The position numbers and the translations under genes were made by a program. Shown in pieces: positions 43,652-53,375 of a stretch of 64,000 bases of DNA. The notes beneath the pieces are model-generated. The model saw only the letters and a list, made by a program, of their open reading frames with translations, had not been told where the DNA came from and made no database searches. How positions within the stretch are numbered: the first letter of the stretch is position 1; each line of letters opens with the position of its first letter. The stretch comes from Nitrososphaerota archaeon. Lineage in GTDB: Archaea > Thermoproteota > Nitrososphaeria > Nitrososphaerales > Nitrosopumilaceae. The stretch lies in the NCBI GenBank assembly GCA_016201435.1, contig JACQCT010000027.1, positions 35,576 through 99,575 of the forward strand, written 5' to 3'.

Positions 43652-44386
43652 ATGCAATTCTTTATGGGCAAATTTACTGCTGAACAAATTAATAAGTTAA
43701 ATAACGATCTAAAAACTCCACAAGAAGTTCTAAAATGGGCAATTAATAATCTTCATCCAAAACTGGGAATGGCATCAAGTTTTGGTGCAGAAGACGTAGT
43801 AGTCATTGATATGATGATGAAGATAAACCCAAAGGCCAGAATCTTTACCCTTGACACAGGAAGGCTCAACCAAGAGACCTACGATGTGATGGACGAGATT
43901 CGAAACAAATACAACATAAACCTTGAAGTCATGTTTCCAGATCAAAACGAAGTAGAACAGATGGTTCGAGTAAATGGAATGAATCTGTTTTATCAAAGCA
44001 TGGGAAACAGAAAACTTTGTTGTGGAATAAGAAAAGTTCATCCATTGAATAAAATGCTTGCAACACTTGATGGTTGGATAACGGGACTACGAAACGATCA
44101 AACTCAGAACCGTGCAGACTTTAAAAAAATTGAAGTAGACGAACAGCACAATGACATAATCAAAATAAATCCGATAATTGACTGGAATTGGGATCAAACT
44201 TGGGATTATATCAAATCAAACAATATTCCATATAACAAGTTGCACGATAAGGGCTATCCTAGTATTGGATGTGAACCATGTACACGAGCAATAAAACCAG
44301 GTGAATCACTAAGAGCAGGTCGCTGGTGGTGGGAAACTAATCCAGAAAAAGAATGCGGTTTGCACGCAGATCACGGTGACAAGTGA
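43652..44386 (+). CDS. cysH: Phospho(adenylyl)sulfate reductase
   Basis: 244 residues (a Met at residue 5 is an alternative start). C123-C124 (KLCCGIRK) and C207/C210 (GCEPC) bind a 4Fe-4S cluster, which marks the APS-type reductase; C235 in KECGLH is the catalytic cysteine. It reduces activated sulfate to sulfite. Its stop overlaps the GTG start of sat (GTGA). Confidence 0.92.
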   Translation: MQFFMGKFTAEQINKLNNDLKTPQEVLKWAINNLHPKLGMASSFGAEDVVVIDMMMKINPKARIFTLDTGRLNQETYDVMDEIRNKYNINLEVMFPDQNEVEQMVRVNGMNLFYQSMGNRKLCCGIRKVHPLNKMLATLDGWITGLRNDQTQNRADFKKIEVDEQHNDIIKINPIIDWNWDQTWDYIKSNNIPYNKLHDKGYPSIGCEPCTRAIKPGESLRAGRWWWETNPEKECGLHADHGDK

Positions 44387-45537
44387 GTTTTTTGGAACAA
44401 GGTAAGGGAGTTGTTAGACCACATGGTGGTAAGTTAGTAAACAGAATAACAACTAAAAATTCTTCTGGGCCATATTCAATATCAATTAATGCTGATCTTG
44501 CAAGCGACATTGAAAACATAGCAGATGGAATTTTTAGTCCACTGGAAGGATTTTTACTACAACAAGACTTTGAAGCAGTAGTTAGCAAAGGAAGATTAAC
44601 AAACGAAATTCCCTGGACAGTTCCAATTGTACTTGATGTCGATAAGCAAACAGCTACTAAAATGAAAGATGCGCACGATGTTGGCTTAAAAAATCCTCAG
44701 GGCGAAGATTTTGCTATTTTACATGTTGAAGATGTGTATACTTTTGACAAAAACATGACAGCAAAAGGTGTCTATGGTACAACTGATCCTACCCATCCAG
44801 GTGTTGCAAAGACCATGTCCATGCAGGACTTTCTTGTTGGTGGAAAAATTGACTATATCAAAAGGCCATCTGAAATACCAATAAGAAAATATCGAAAGAC
44901 ACCAATTGAAACACGATCAAGCTTTGAAAAATTAGGATGGAAAACTATTGTTGCTTTTCAGACAAGAAATGTACCACATGTAGCTCATGAAATGCTTCAA
45001 AAGGCATCCCTTAACACACATGATGGTCTTTTTGTAAATCCCTTGGTAGGTAAGAAAAAATCGGGCGATTTTACTGATGAAGTAATAGTTAGTGCCTATG
45101 AAACACTAATCAAATATTATTATCCACAAAATCGATGTCTTCTAGCAACACTTCATACAGAAATGAGATATGCTGGTCCAAAAGAAGCAATTCATCATGC
45201 CATAATGAGAAAAAACTTGGGGTGTACTCATATTATAATAGGTCGTGATCACGCAGGTGTTGGAACTTTCTATGATCCATTTGCTTCACAGAAAATATTT
45301 GATGAATATCCTGATCTTGAAATAGAACCTGTCTTTTATCCGGCATTTTTTTATTGCAAAAAATGCCTTTCATTTGCAAGTGAGAAAAATTGTCCACACG
45401 GACCAGAACATCAAGAACAGCTTAGTGGTACTAAACTAAGAACAATGATTCTTGATAAACAAAGCCCATCAGAATATATGATTAGGCCCGAAGTCTCCAA
45501 GATAATAATGATCTGGGATAAACCATTTGTTGAATAA
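44383..45537 (+). CDS. sat: ATP sulfurylase (sulfate adenylyltransferase)
   Basis: 384 residues. The ATP-binding motifs [12 protein letters not shown] and GRDHAGVG and the sulfate-side [12 protein letters not shown] are clear. A Cys-rich patch ([16 protein letters not shown]) binds zinc in many archaeal enzymes. It activates sulfate to APS, the substrate of the coupled CysH. Starts at GTG inside the cysH stop. Confidence 0.94.
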   Translation: MSFLEQGKGVVRPHGGKLVNRITTKNSSGPYSISINADLASDIENIADGIFSPLEGFLLQQDFEAVVSKGRLTNEIPWTVPIVLDVDKQTATKMKDAHDVGLKNPQGEDFAILHVEDVYTFDKNMTAKGVYGTTDPTHPGVAKTMSMQDFLVGGKIDYIKRPSEIPIRKYRKTPIETRSSFEKLGWKTIVAFQTRNVPHVAHEMLQKASLNTHDGLFVNPLVGKKKSGDFTDEVIVSAYETLIKYYYPQNRCLLATLHTEMRYAGPKEAIHHAIMRKNLGCTHIIIGRDHAGVGTFYDPFASQKIFDEYPDLEIEPVFYPAFFYCKKCLSFASEKNCPHGPEHQEQLSGTKLRTMILDKQSPSEYMIRPEVSKIIMIWDKPFVE

Positions 45538-45568
45538 ATTTTTAATAAAAATTTCTTCAACTAGTTTT

Positions 45569-46237
45569 ATGCGTAGTCTAGCAATCTTTGTTCTTTTATT
45601 AACCATTCTACTTTTTCCAGCATTTGCACAATCTCCAGTGAACAAATCAGAGCACCTAGACTCTGTCGAAGTTCCATTTAGTGCATTTAATGTAGTTAAT
45701 CATAATGCGACTGTTTTTAATCTTGAGCACGAACATGCTACAAACTGGCAAATTGAAATTCAAAACAAACTTCTTTATGCAAACCCAAATGGTAATGCTG
45801 TAGTACGAATATACGATAATTTGAATACAGAAAAATTTGTTGAATTTGGTATGGGTAGTCAACCTGATTACAAATTTTGGGTAGCTGTCAATACTCCTGC
45901 TGATGGATATTTTGTAATTCATGAGGACAGAACGGATGGTTGGTCACCAGATAAGGTAATTACTGTTCAGCATTCAAGTAATAGCGGCCTTTCTGTAACA
46001 GTTGGACCAAAAACAGTTGTAGATCAATTAGATGTGGGTGATTTTACAATAAAGAATTTTGCTGTTTATGGAATGGATTCTTCAAGTGATCCACCAGCAA
46101 CAAACTCTGGAAGCATAACTCTTAATTTTCTATCTGGCGACCCTGCTCAAAATCCAATATTTTATATGCCAATGATCGTTCTTGCAGGAACGGCAGTTTT
46201 GATAATAGTACTAGTAAAAACTAAGAAACGAACCTAG
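45569..46237 (+). CDS. Secreted protein with C-terminal membrane anchor
   Basis: About 222 residues from ATG at 45569, with signal peptide (MRSLAIFVLLLTILLFPAFA) and a terminal membrane helix plus KTKKRT tail. The outside part is beta-rich (VVRIYDNLNTEKFVEFGMG). No family recognised. It converges with nth, overlapping it by 17 bp. Confidence 0.6.
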   Translation: MRSLAIFVLLLTILLFPAFAQSPVNKSEHLDSVEVPFSAFNVVNHNATVFNLEHEHATNWQIEIQNKLLYANPNGNAVVRIYDNLNTEKFVEFGMGSQPDYKFWVAVNTPADGYFVIHEDRTDGWSPDKVITVQHSSNSGLSVTVGPKTVVDQLDVGDFTIKNFAVYGMDSSSDPPATNSGSITLNFLSGDPAQNPIFYMPMIVLAGTAVLIIVLVKTKKRT

Positions 46238-46895
46238 TCTTGTAATAATTACATTCCTTTTTTATCTGACAAACATCACACATTGGAGATATTGGTTTAC
46301 AGATGTTTTGACCATACATAACAAACATGTCATTTATTTTAAGCCAATATTTTTTTGGAATTTTTTTCATTAATTCAAGTTCTGTTTCTTCAGGATTTTT
46401 TGTTTGAACAAGGCCAAGTCTATTTGAGATTCTATGAACATGGGTATCTACTGGTATTGCAGGTTTTTCAAATGCGTATACAAGAACACAATTTGCAGTT
46501 TTTCTTCCGACTCCTGGAAGCTTTAGCAATTCTTCCAATGTATCTGGAACTTTACCAGAATATTTTGAATCAATAATTGAGGCAACTTCGATGACTCTTT
46601 TTGCCTTTACATGATAAAATCCAGTTGACTTGATTATTTTTTCAACATCTGATAACTTGGCTTGTGCAAGTGATCTAGCAGATTTATATTTTGAAAATAA
46701 TTTTTTTACAACAGCCGAAGTATTCTCATCTCGTGTCCTTGCAGAAAGAATAGTGCCAATAAGTATGCTTAAAGGACTGCCCATCTCAGCTTCACGTAAT
46801 TCTCTTAACGCAGTCATTCTAGGCGGTTTGACAGAATTCATTGTTTCCATCATACCGTGCAGAATTTTTTTCATTTGTTCCAATTTCTTAATCAT
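46221..46895 (-). CDS. nth: Endonuclease III (DNA glycosylase/AP lyase)
   Basis: 224 residues. The helix-hairpin-helix LPGVGRKTANC carries the catalytic Lys, and the catalytic Asp is in IPVDTHVHR; four Cys at the C-terminus (CKPISPMCDVCQIKKEC) bind a 4Fe-4S cluster. It removes oxidised pyrimidines. It is divergent from the aconitase-X genes. Confidence 0.94.
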   Translation of the reverse strand: MIKKLEQMKKILHGMMETMNSVKPPRMTALRELREAEMGSPLSILIGTILSARTRDENTSAVVKKLFSKYKSARSLAQAKLSDVEKIIKSTGFYHVKAKRVIEVASIIDSKYSGKVPDTLEELLKLPGVGRKTANCVLVYAFEKPAIPVDTHVHRISNRLGLVQTKNPEETELELMKKIPKKYWLKINDMFVMYGQNICKPISPMCDVCQIKKECNYYKTRFVS

Positions 46896-46941
46896 ATTTT
46901 AGACCATACAAGTATTATATCTGTTAGAATAATGACGCATA

Positions 46942-48096
46942 TTGGATTTAACAAAAGATGAAGAAGCAGCATTGAAGGGCGAACAAGGAGAAACACTTGC
47001 TCTTGCATACAGAGTACTAGTCGCTATAGGTGAAGCTACTAATGCTGATCATCTACTACCTGTAGAATGGGCTCATCTTTCTGGAATTAACTATAATACT
47101 ATAGGAGATGCAGGGGAGGAATTTCTTGCAAAGTTAAGTAAAGATGTCAAATTCAAAATTAAAACTACTGTAAATCCAATGGGTTTTGATTTTGATACTG
47201 TTGCAAGATATGATCTTGATGACGAATTTATTACAAAACAAAAAAGCATAAAAAATTCTTATGAAAAGATGGGAGCGATTCCGTCTTTTTCTTGTATTCC
47301 ATATGAGATTTTTGATTTGCCAAAAAGTGGTACCCATGTCTCTTTTGCTGAAAGCAACGCCGCAATTTATGCAAATTCTATATCAAAACTTAAAACAAAC
47401 AAGGAAGGTGCGTTTAGTGCACTTGCAAGTGCATTAACAGGCAAAAGTCCGTTTTCTGATCTAAGAAAGGATGAGACCAGGGATCCTAATTTGACAATAC
47501 GCATGAAAGCGGATAAAAAAGATGAACTTGCATTTGGACTGCTAGGATATTATGCAGGAAAAGTAGCAGGAAGCTCTGTTGCCATTTCTGGAGTAAGCGA
47601 GCTTGATAGACGTAGCTGCAAATCACTTTGTGCTGGAATGGGTACATCAGGTGCATGTGGAATGTTCACTTTGGGTGATGCTAAAGGGGAAACGATTGAT
47701 TTTGACAAAAAAGAGATGCAGAAAACTCATGATGAGCTAAATACCGCAGATTCTGGTGACATTATAACTTTGGGCAGTCCGCAGCTCGGTCTTGATGAAA
47801 TATCAGATCTTGCAGGTATGCTAAAGGGAAGAAGCTTCAAGAAACGTTGTATGGTGTTCTGCCCAAGAGCAATTCAGGAACAGGCAAGAAAGTTTGGTTA
47901 TGCAAAAGAAATTGAACATGCCGGGGGAGAAGTTCTTTATGATTGTTGTATCTGCCTTACTCCTTTAATTGATAAGAAAAATGTCTATGGTGTAATTACA
48001 AATAGTGTAAAAGGAGCATATTATCTGCAAACCTCAAATGGAGTAGATGTAAACCTAAAGAGTCTCAGTCAAATTATAGAGGAGGAAACAAAATGA
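46942..48096 (+). CDS. Aconitase X large subunit: mevalonate-5-phosphate dehydratase, catalytic subunit
   Basis: 384 residues from TTG. Matches the AcnX large-subunit family (DUF521): LPVEWAHLSGINYNTIGDAG, and Cys-containing segments KSLCAGMGTSGACGMF and YDCCICLTPL for the iron-sulfur cluster. Together with the small subunit downstream it dehydrates phosphomevalonate in the archaeal modified mevalonate pathway to isoprenoid lipids. The small subunit starts within its stop (ATGA, 48093-48096). Confidence 0.88.
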   Translation: MDLTKDEEAALKGEQGETLALAYRVLVAIGEATNADHLLPVEWAHLSGINYNTIGDAGEEFLAKLSKDVKFKIKTTVNPMGFDFDTVARYDLDDEFITKQKSIKNSYEKMGAIPSFSCIPYEIFDLPKSGTHVSFAESNAAIYANSISKLKTNKEGAFSALASALTGKSPFSDLRKDETRDPNLTIRMKADKKDELAFGLLGYYAGKVAGSSVAISGVSELDRRSCKSLCAGMGTSGACGMFTLGDAKGETIDFDKKEMQKTHDELNTADSGDIITLGSPQLGLDEISDLAGMLKGRSFKKRCMVFCPRAIQEQARKFGYAKEIEHAGGEVLYDCCICLTPLIDKKNVYGVITNSVKGAYYLQTSNGVDVNLKSLSQIIEEETK

Positions 48097-48476
48097 CCCT
48101 AAAAGTAATTGTAAAAGGCAAAGTTCAGGGTATTGCACTAGTTGCAAAAAATCCGATGAATTTTCTTGGCGCAGTTGACAAAAAAACTGGCAAAGTCAGA
48201 GATGAAAAACATGATCTCTTTGGTAAATCTCTTGCGGAAAAAATTCTTGTTTTTCCATATGGTGTTGGAAGCAGCGTTGGTGCTTATACCATATATTCTA
48301 TAAAATCTAACAAATGTGCTCCGCAAGCAATGATTTGTTTAAAGGCAGATCTTACTACTGCTTCTGGCTGTGCTCTTGCAAATATTCCTCTAGTTGTAGC
48401 ATCAAAAGACGAATATGATTCCATAAAAGATGGTGTAAAAATTATTCTTGATGCAGAAAATGGAAAAATTCTATAG
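48093..48476 (+). CDS. Aconitase X small subunit (mevalonate-5-phosphate dehydratase)
   Basis: 127 residues of the DUF126 family, with the strand-loop FPYGVGSSVGAYTIYSI that carries the substrate-binding serines, and KGKVQGIALVAKNPMNFLG at the start. Works as the swivelling subunit of the AcnX heterodimer. Coupled to the large subunit by ATGA overlap; converges with the AMMECR1 gene. Confidence 0.88.
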   Translation: MTLKVIVKGKVQGIALVAKNPMNFLGAVDKKTGKVRDEKHDLFGKSLAEKILVFPYGVGSSVGAYTIYSIKSNKCAPQAMICLKADLTTASGCALANIPLVVASKDEYDSIKDGVKIILDAENGKIL

Positions 48477-49070
48477 AGAAACTCTTTCTACATTTCCGTT
48501 TGGTTTTGTCTCACTGAAAACAATTCCTTCAAATTGTAGTATTATGGTGCTTTTACTCTTCCAACAATCAGAGGGTGCACCTGCCTTCTCACACGTGTGA
48601 TTAAGAAACTCCTCTTCATTCCAACCATACTCAACAGGAACTTGTGGTAAAAGAAGTCCAGAACCAAACTCCCATTTTACAATAAGACCGTCTCTACCTA
48701 CCTTTATCTTATTAGTATATTCAAGTGGGTTTGTTACTTTTACTTCTTTAGGAGGAGTCAAAACGGTTACCTCAAAAGAAATCTCATTTAATTCCTCATA
48801 CTGAACTTGTGGAAATCGTGGATCTTCGGTCGCAGAAGCAATAGCTGCATCTACAAGAGATTGATAGAGTTTTTTCACAGGTGTTGGGAATCCAATACAC
48901 CCTCTAAGATTTTCTTTTTTGTTCAAAGTTACAAAGACTCCGGAATTATACGAAAATTTTGACTTGAAATTTTCGTGTAAATTAATTTTTGTTCCTGTTT
49001 TAAGATATTCAGTTACTGCAGCTCTTGCTGTCTTTACCATGGATTCTCCATCTTGATCTGATAGTATCAT
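48471..49070 (-). CDS. AMMECR1-family protein
   Basis: 199 residues. The defining LRGCIGFP motif and AIASATEDPRFP segment are present. Function is unresolved; the family is conserved from archaea to man. Its start overlaps the stop of the Mut7-C gene by 4 bp (49067-49070), so it is the third gene of the NFACT operon. Confidence 0.9.
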   Translation of the reverse strand: MILSDQDGESMVKTARAAVTEYLKTGTKINLHENFKSKFSYNSGVFVTLNKKENLRGCIGFPTPVKKLYQSLVDAAIASATEDPRFPQVQYEELNEISFEVTVLTPPKEVKVTNPLEYTNKIKVGRDGLIVKWEFGSGLLLPQVPVEYGWNEEEFLNHTCEKAGAPSDCWKSKSTIILQFEGIVFSETKPNGNVERVSL

Positions 49071-49555
49071 TGTAATCTGTTGTTTAATTTATTAACAAAT
49101 TCTTGAAGCTTTGCAAAATGTGTGCCTTCCCAATAGATCTTTTTGCATGAGTCACACATCCAAAATTTTTCTTCCCTTTCCAAAATTCCTTCAGGAACTT
49201 TGCCTATGATTCGGTATTTTTCTATTGACTGTAAACTACCATTGCAGACTATACAACGAGAATTGTTTGTATCCATGACAAATCGTTCAAGTTTTATTTT
49301 TGCATTTATCTGTACAATTTGTTCAAGTTCGTCATTTCCTCTAATAAGCACAAAAACAACACTTTGTTTTTCAGCAATCTTGGTGAGTTGTTCATCTTTT
49401 GTTACGATTATTCGTTTTTCATTTTTTGCTATTGTAATAAGCTTATCATCCTCAATTGATGAAAAATATTTTGAATCATATCCAAGAATTCGTAATTTTT
49501 TTGCTAGATTGCCAAGCATTGCATCTACTATGAAATTAGGTCTTTTTTCACTCAA
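49067..49555 (-). CDS. Mut7-C RNase-domain protein (PIN-like) with zinc ribbon
   Basis: 162 residues. The N-terminal PIN-like half has FIVDAMLGNLAKKLRILGYD and IIVTKDEQL with conserved acidic residues; the C-terminal half has two CxxC pairs (CIVC and CDSC), a zinc ribbon. The family is predicted to cleave RNA. It starts inside the stop of the NFACT gene (49552-49555), suggesting action on translation-related RNA. Confidence 0.88.
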   Translation of the reverse strand: MSEKRPNFIVDAMLGNLAKKLRILGYDSKYFSSIEDDKLITIAKNEKRIIVTKDEQLTKIAEKQSVVFVLIRGNDELEQIVQINAKIKLERFVMDTNNSRCIVCNGSLQSIEKYRIIGKVPEGILEREEKFWMCDSCKKIYWEGTHFAKLQEFVNKLNNRLQ

Positions 49556-51483
49556 TTAAATGCCTGTCCTATGCCTGATTCCACTATATGACTATCTCCT
49601 GCAGGTAAAACTCGAATAAAATCATCAATACTTATTGCTTTAACAATTTCTTCTTTTTCTTTAAATTTTTGAAATTCAATTTTGATTTTTTTTGCAGCTT
49701 CTACCATTTCTAGACCAGATGGCTCAATAGTAACATAATAGACACAATTTTTTTTGATTGGCTCAGATGGTCCACACATCAATGAATAACTATCTCCTTT
49801 TTGATATAACCCTACAGAAAGTTGTAGTGTAGTTACTTGTACAAAACTCCTTGTTCCTTCCACTATGAATGAACCCTTTGCAATAAATTGGCCACTTGGT
49901 GCAGCTGTTTTTATCTGATCTGAAGTTACCCAATATGCATTTAATCCATACAATCCTTCTCTCCAAGCTCTGCTAAAACAAACGGTGGCATGTGCAGTTT
50001 CCTTTACACTTGTAACTGTATTATCAGAACTATTTTTCAATAAGAAAAAAGGTGATCCAACAATTTCTGCATGAAATACCTTGTCATCTTTTTCAAGATG
50101 TTTTCTTATAACTGATGAATTTGATGATGCATCACGACCGCCTATTGCCAAAAGTCCATCTGAAGTAAAAAACCACCTGTATCTTTCATACCATTCCTTC
50201 TTTTTTTGCACTGAAAAAACAACCGAGTCTTTTGCAATACTAGCTTGTTTTCTAAATCCTTCCAAAATTCTTTCAGTTTTCCTCTTTTCTAATTCTATGG
50301 TCTCAATTGCTTTTAACTGCCTTTTTGATTCATTAAATAGTGTTGATGCAATTGCTGGTATGGATGAATCTAGATTTATTTTTATTTTCTCATCTTTGAT
50401 TATTAGAAATGAAATTCCTCTTTCTTTTGTAAGTAAAGTATTCCTATCCTTAAACATCTGTAAAATATTAGGATCCTCAAGTGAGGCTACCCCTTTAGAA
50501 GTAAGTTCCAAAAGGGATTTTGCTACAGCTGAGATTGAGTCAGTTCTTTGCTTAACTATAGAAATTGCTTTAGTTTGCTCCTCTAATTTATGCTCGAATT
50601 CTTCTATCTTTTGAGTAACAGTATTTGCTTGTGATGTTTTGCCAGCTTCAAGAAGATTTTCTGTAAAAAGTAAATCAAGACCTTCCATAAAACTTGTTAC
50701 TCTAGTACAGTTTTTGTTTTCTATATCGTCTAGCGGTAAAGGTAAAACATCTGATGTTTTTTCATCACGTACTAGTAATGGTTCATGAACTCCATTTACA
50801 ACTTTTTCCGTAATCGATTTTGTAACATTAAAAATTTTTTCTATATCGTTATCAGAAAGGCTGTTTCCTGGTGATTGTGGATCTATGTTTGCAAGCCTCA
50901 TTATTTCTTCAGCATATTTTGTAGGAAGTCCTAGAGTTCTGCCTATCCATCTTACTATAGCAGTTGAAACTGATTTGATATCTGAAAGATCTTTTAATGC
51001 CATTTCAAAAATGTTCAAGCCACCTAACGGAGGTAATTCATAATTAAAGCCTACATTTAATTTTCTATGTCTGACATCTATTGAATGCAATAAAGAAAGA
51101 ATTTTCATTTCTTTATTACATAGAACAATATTACCATCACCAAAAAATTCCCCTACGAGAACAAATTCTTGATTTAATCCACTAAATGTAATGTATACAA
51201 TTCTTTCTGTGCCAATTTGTTTTATCTCAGAAATTTTGGATCTTAGAAGATCACTTCTTAATCGCTTTACCAGTCTGTTTTCTTCAATTTGTTCTATCTT
51301 TCTTGTAGTAACCCAGAAGCCAAACGTAGAAAACATTAACAAGATATCTGGCTTTTCAGGATGATGTAATTTGAAAAGAATACTGTTACGGCTTATTCCA
51401 TAGATATTACTTACATAGTACTCGCTTGTCTTTTTACTAATTTCATTTACCAAGTAACGTAACTCGATACCAGCTAGTGTCAT
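49552..51483 (-). CDS. rqcH: NFACT-family protein (Rqc2/RqcH homologue)
   Basis: 643 residues. NFACT-N domain (first ~230 residues; LVGEFFGDGNIVLC and RHRKLNVGFNYELPP), helix-hairpin-helix, a central coiled coil (~270-420), and the NFACT-R domain (AIGGRDASSN, HAEIVGSPFFLLKN, FSRAWREGLYGLNAYWV). Homologues bind stalled large ribosomal subunits and add C-terminal tails to stalled chains. First gene of a three-gene operon with a nuclease-type and AMMECR1 gene. Confidence 0.9.
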   Translation of the reverse strand: MTLAGIELRYLVNEISKKTSEYYVSNIYGISRNSILFKLHHPEKPDILLMFSTFGFWVTTRKIEQIEENRLVKRLRSDLLRSKISEIKQIGTERIVYITFSGLNQEFVLVGEFFGDGNIVLCNKEMKILSLLHSIDVRHRKLNVGFNYELPPLGGLNIFEMALKDLSDIKSVSTAIVRWIGRTLGLPTKYAEEIMRLANIDPQSPGNSLSDNDIEKIFNVTKSITEKVVNGVHEPLLVRDEKTSDVLPLPLDDIENKNCTRVTSFMEGLDLLFTENLLEAGKTSQANTVTQKIEEFEHKLEEQTKAISIVKQRTDSISAVAKSLLELTSKGVASLEDPNILQMFKDRNTLLTKERGISFLIIKDEKIKINLDSSIPAIASTLFNESKRQLKAIETIELEKRKTERILEGFRKQASIAKDSVVFSVQKKKEWYERYRWFFTSDGLLAIGGRDASSNSSVIRKHLEKDDKVFHAEIVGSPFFLLKNSSDNTVTSVKETAHATVCFSRAWREGLYGLNAYWVTSDQIKTAAPSGQFIAKGSFIVEGTRSFVQVTTLQLSVGLYQKGDSYSLMCGPSEPIKKNCVYYVTIEPSGLEMVEAAKKIKIEFQKFKEKEEIVKAISIDDFIRVLPAGDSHIVESGIGQAFN

Positions 51484-51579
51484 GATGAGGAGTTATTACT
51501 CTAAAATTATACTGTTGCTATTGGATGGTCATCCAAAGATTTTAAACAAGGATGACTGAGAGTCACTTTGTAAATTTAA

Positions 51580-51996
51580 TTGACTAGACATCCAAAAAAA
51601 GAAAAAGAAAAGCCTGCTCCAAATAATCCCAACACGAAGGATACATCTCCAGAGATTCCTGCGCCAAATCAGACAGAAGGGATTAAGCGAAAAAATCCAT
51701 TGAACAAACTTTTCTGGATTCGTGTAGGTATGGGCATACTTGCAGGAGCACTATCAGCAGAACTTGGATATTCTATTGAAGAGACATCCAGACCATTTTT
51801 GGGATTTGGAATCATGATTGTCTTGTTCATCATATCGTATGGAATAGCAAAAGCAATGCGAATTCAATTGCCAACTTCTGATAAGAAAAAACTAATCATG
51901 ACTGGCATAGGAAGCTACTTTTTCATGTTTATATTCAGTTGGATTCTTGCAAATACCTTGATTCATCCAGAAATAGGTTTACAAATTATTAGGTAG
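51580..51996 (+). CDS. Small three-helix membrane protein
   Basis: 138 residues: a Pro/Lys/Asn-rich cytoplasmic N-terminus (~45 residues) and three membrane helices (FWIRVGMGILAGALSAELG, PFLGFGIMIVLFIISYGI, IGSYFFMFIFSWILANTLI). The helix pattern vaguely resembles EMC6/Rab5-interacting proteins of archaea, but I would not assert it. Starts at TTG; divergent from the NFACT operon. Confidence 0.6.
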   Translation: MTRHPKKEKEKPAPNNPNTKDTSPEIPAPNQTEGIKRKNPLNKLFWIRVGMGILAGALSAELGYSIEETSRPFLGFGIMIVLFIISYGIAKAMRIQLPTSDKKKLIMTGIGSYFFMFIFSWILANTLIHPEIGLQIIR

Positions 51997-52029
51997 CACT
52001 AAATATCAATACTGTATCACTTATCTAGA

Positions 52030-52620
52030 ATGTGGAAACATAGCACTCCAGGAATTCCTGATGAATTTTTTGAGAGAGCTGAAGAAGTTCCGATAACTAA
52101 AGAGGAAGTAAGAGCTGTTCAGATAAGTAAAGGACGGCTCTCGCCTGGTCAGATAATATATGACATTGGTTGTGGGAGTGGTTCTGTATCAATCGAAGCT
52201 GCATTACAAGTACAACAATCAGGTAAAGTATTTGCAATTGATCTTGACCCTAATGCAATAGAATTAACCAAAAAAAATCTTGCTAAATTTCAAATTTCTA
52301 ATGTTACGATGATTTTAGGTAATGCAAAAGAAAAAATTTCAGAATTACCAACGGCTGACACAATTTTCATAGGAGGCACAGGTGGGGACACAGCTGATAT
52401 CGTAAAACTTTGTGAATCCAAACTTAAACAAGGTGGTAGAATAGTAATAGGTACAATACTCATTGAAACTCTATTTGCAGTTTTGAATGTAGTTGAAAAG
52501 CTCAAATTCTCATCTATAGATATAACACAAATTACAATTTCAAAGAGTCGTAAAACTTCTACTGGCACAATGATGCTTGCAAGAAATCCTGTGACCATAA
52601 TTTCAGCAACAAAAATCTAG
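52030..52620 (+). CDS. cbiT: Cobalt-precorrin-6B C15-methyltransferase (decarboxylating)
   Basis: 196 residues with the class-I methyltransferase motif IIYDIGCGSGSVSIEAA, FAIDLDPNAIE, and the N-terminal GIPDEFFERAEEVPITKEEVRA typical of CbiT. Methylates C15 and decarboxylates the corrin precursor. First of three consecutive cobalamin genes; cobalamin is made de novo by ammonia-oxidising thaumarchaea. Confidence 0.9.
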   Translation: MWKHSTPGIPDEFFERAEEVPITKEEVRAVQISKGRLSPGQIIYDIGCGSGSVSIEAALQVQQSGKVFAIDLDPNAIELTKKNLAKFQISNVTMILGNAKEKISELPTADTIFIGGTGGDTADIVKLCESKLKQGGRIVIGTILIETLFAVLNVVEKLKFSSIDITQITISKSRKTSTGTMMLARNPVTIISATKI

Positions 52621-52652
52621 CTTTTAATTAGGCACAACTTTGATTGCAATTA

Positions 52653-53375
52653 ATGTCTGAGCTTATTTGTGTTGGTTGTGGTCCTGGTGATCCAGAGCTT
52701 TTAACAGTAAAGGCAGTCAAAGCAATAAAAAATGCTGAGGTAATTGTCTGTCCTACCTCAAAAGAAGGAAAACCCAGTATTGTTTATTCTATAATAGCAT
52801 CACTAGTTGATGAATCAAAAAAACCAGAAGTTGTTAACTTGGTGTTTCCCATGGTTAAGGAGAAAGATACTCTAGAAAACAGCTGGCAGCAAAATACTCA
52901 AACCATTGCAGAAAAAGTTCTTGCTGGCAAAAAAGTAGTTTATCTTACAGTTGGTGATCCCTATCTTTACAGCACATGGATCTACATACATAGAGAATTG
53001 CAAGCAAAATATCCACAGATTAAGATTAGTGTCATACCTGGAATTGTATCTATGTTTACTTTTGCATCCAAAGTGGGAATTAGTCTTGCAGAGGGAGCAG
53101 AAACAATGGTAGTTATTCCATCTTGTTATGATCTATCAAGAGTTAAGGAAACTGCAAAAAATTGTGACACCATGATATTTCTAAAAGATGGAAGATATTT
53201 TGATCAGGTAATACAATTGCTAAAAGAAGCTGGATTTCCAGACAGCTCAATTTTTGCAATTGGGCAAGATATCGGAACTGATCAGGAAATAATAAAAAAA
53301 TTAACTCTAGGTGAAGTTACTAAAGACACTATGACTACAAAGTACTTTTCAATTATGGTGGTAAAGCGTGCATAA
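52653..53375 (+). CDS. cbiL: Cobalt-precorrin-2 C20-methyltransferase
   Basis: 240 residues from ATG at 52653. Tetrapyrrole methylase fold: VGCGPGDPELLTVKAVKAI, LTVGDPYLYSTW, PGIVSMFTFASKVGISL, the last being characteristic of CbiL/CobI. Adds a methyl group at C20. Overlaps the following cbiF by 8 bp. Confidence 0.9.
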   Translation: MSELICVGCGPGDPELLTVKAVKAIKNAEVIVCPTSKEGKPSIVYSIIASLVDESKKPEVVNLVFPMVKEKDTLENSWQQNTQTIAEKVLAGKKVVYLTVGDPYLYSTWIYIHRELQAKYPQIKISVIPGIVSMFTFASKVGISLAEGAETMVVIPSCYDLSRVKETAKNCDTMIFLKDGRYFDQVIQLLKEAGFPDSSIFAIGQDIGTDQEIIKKLTLGEVTKDTMTTKYFSIMVVKRA

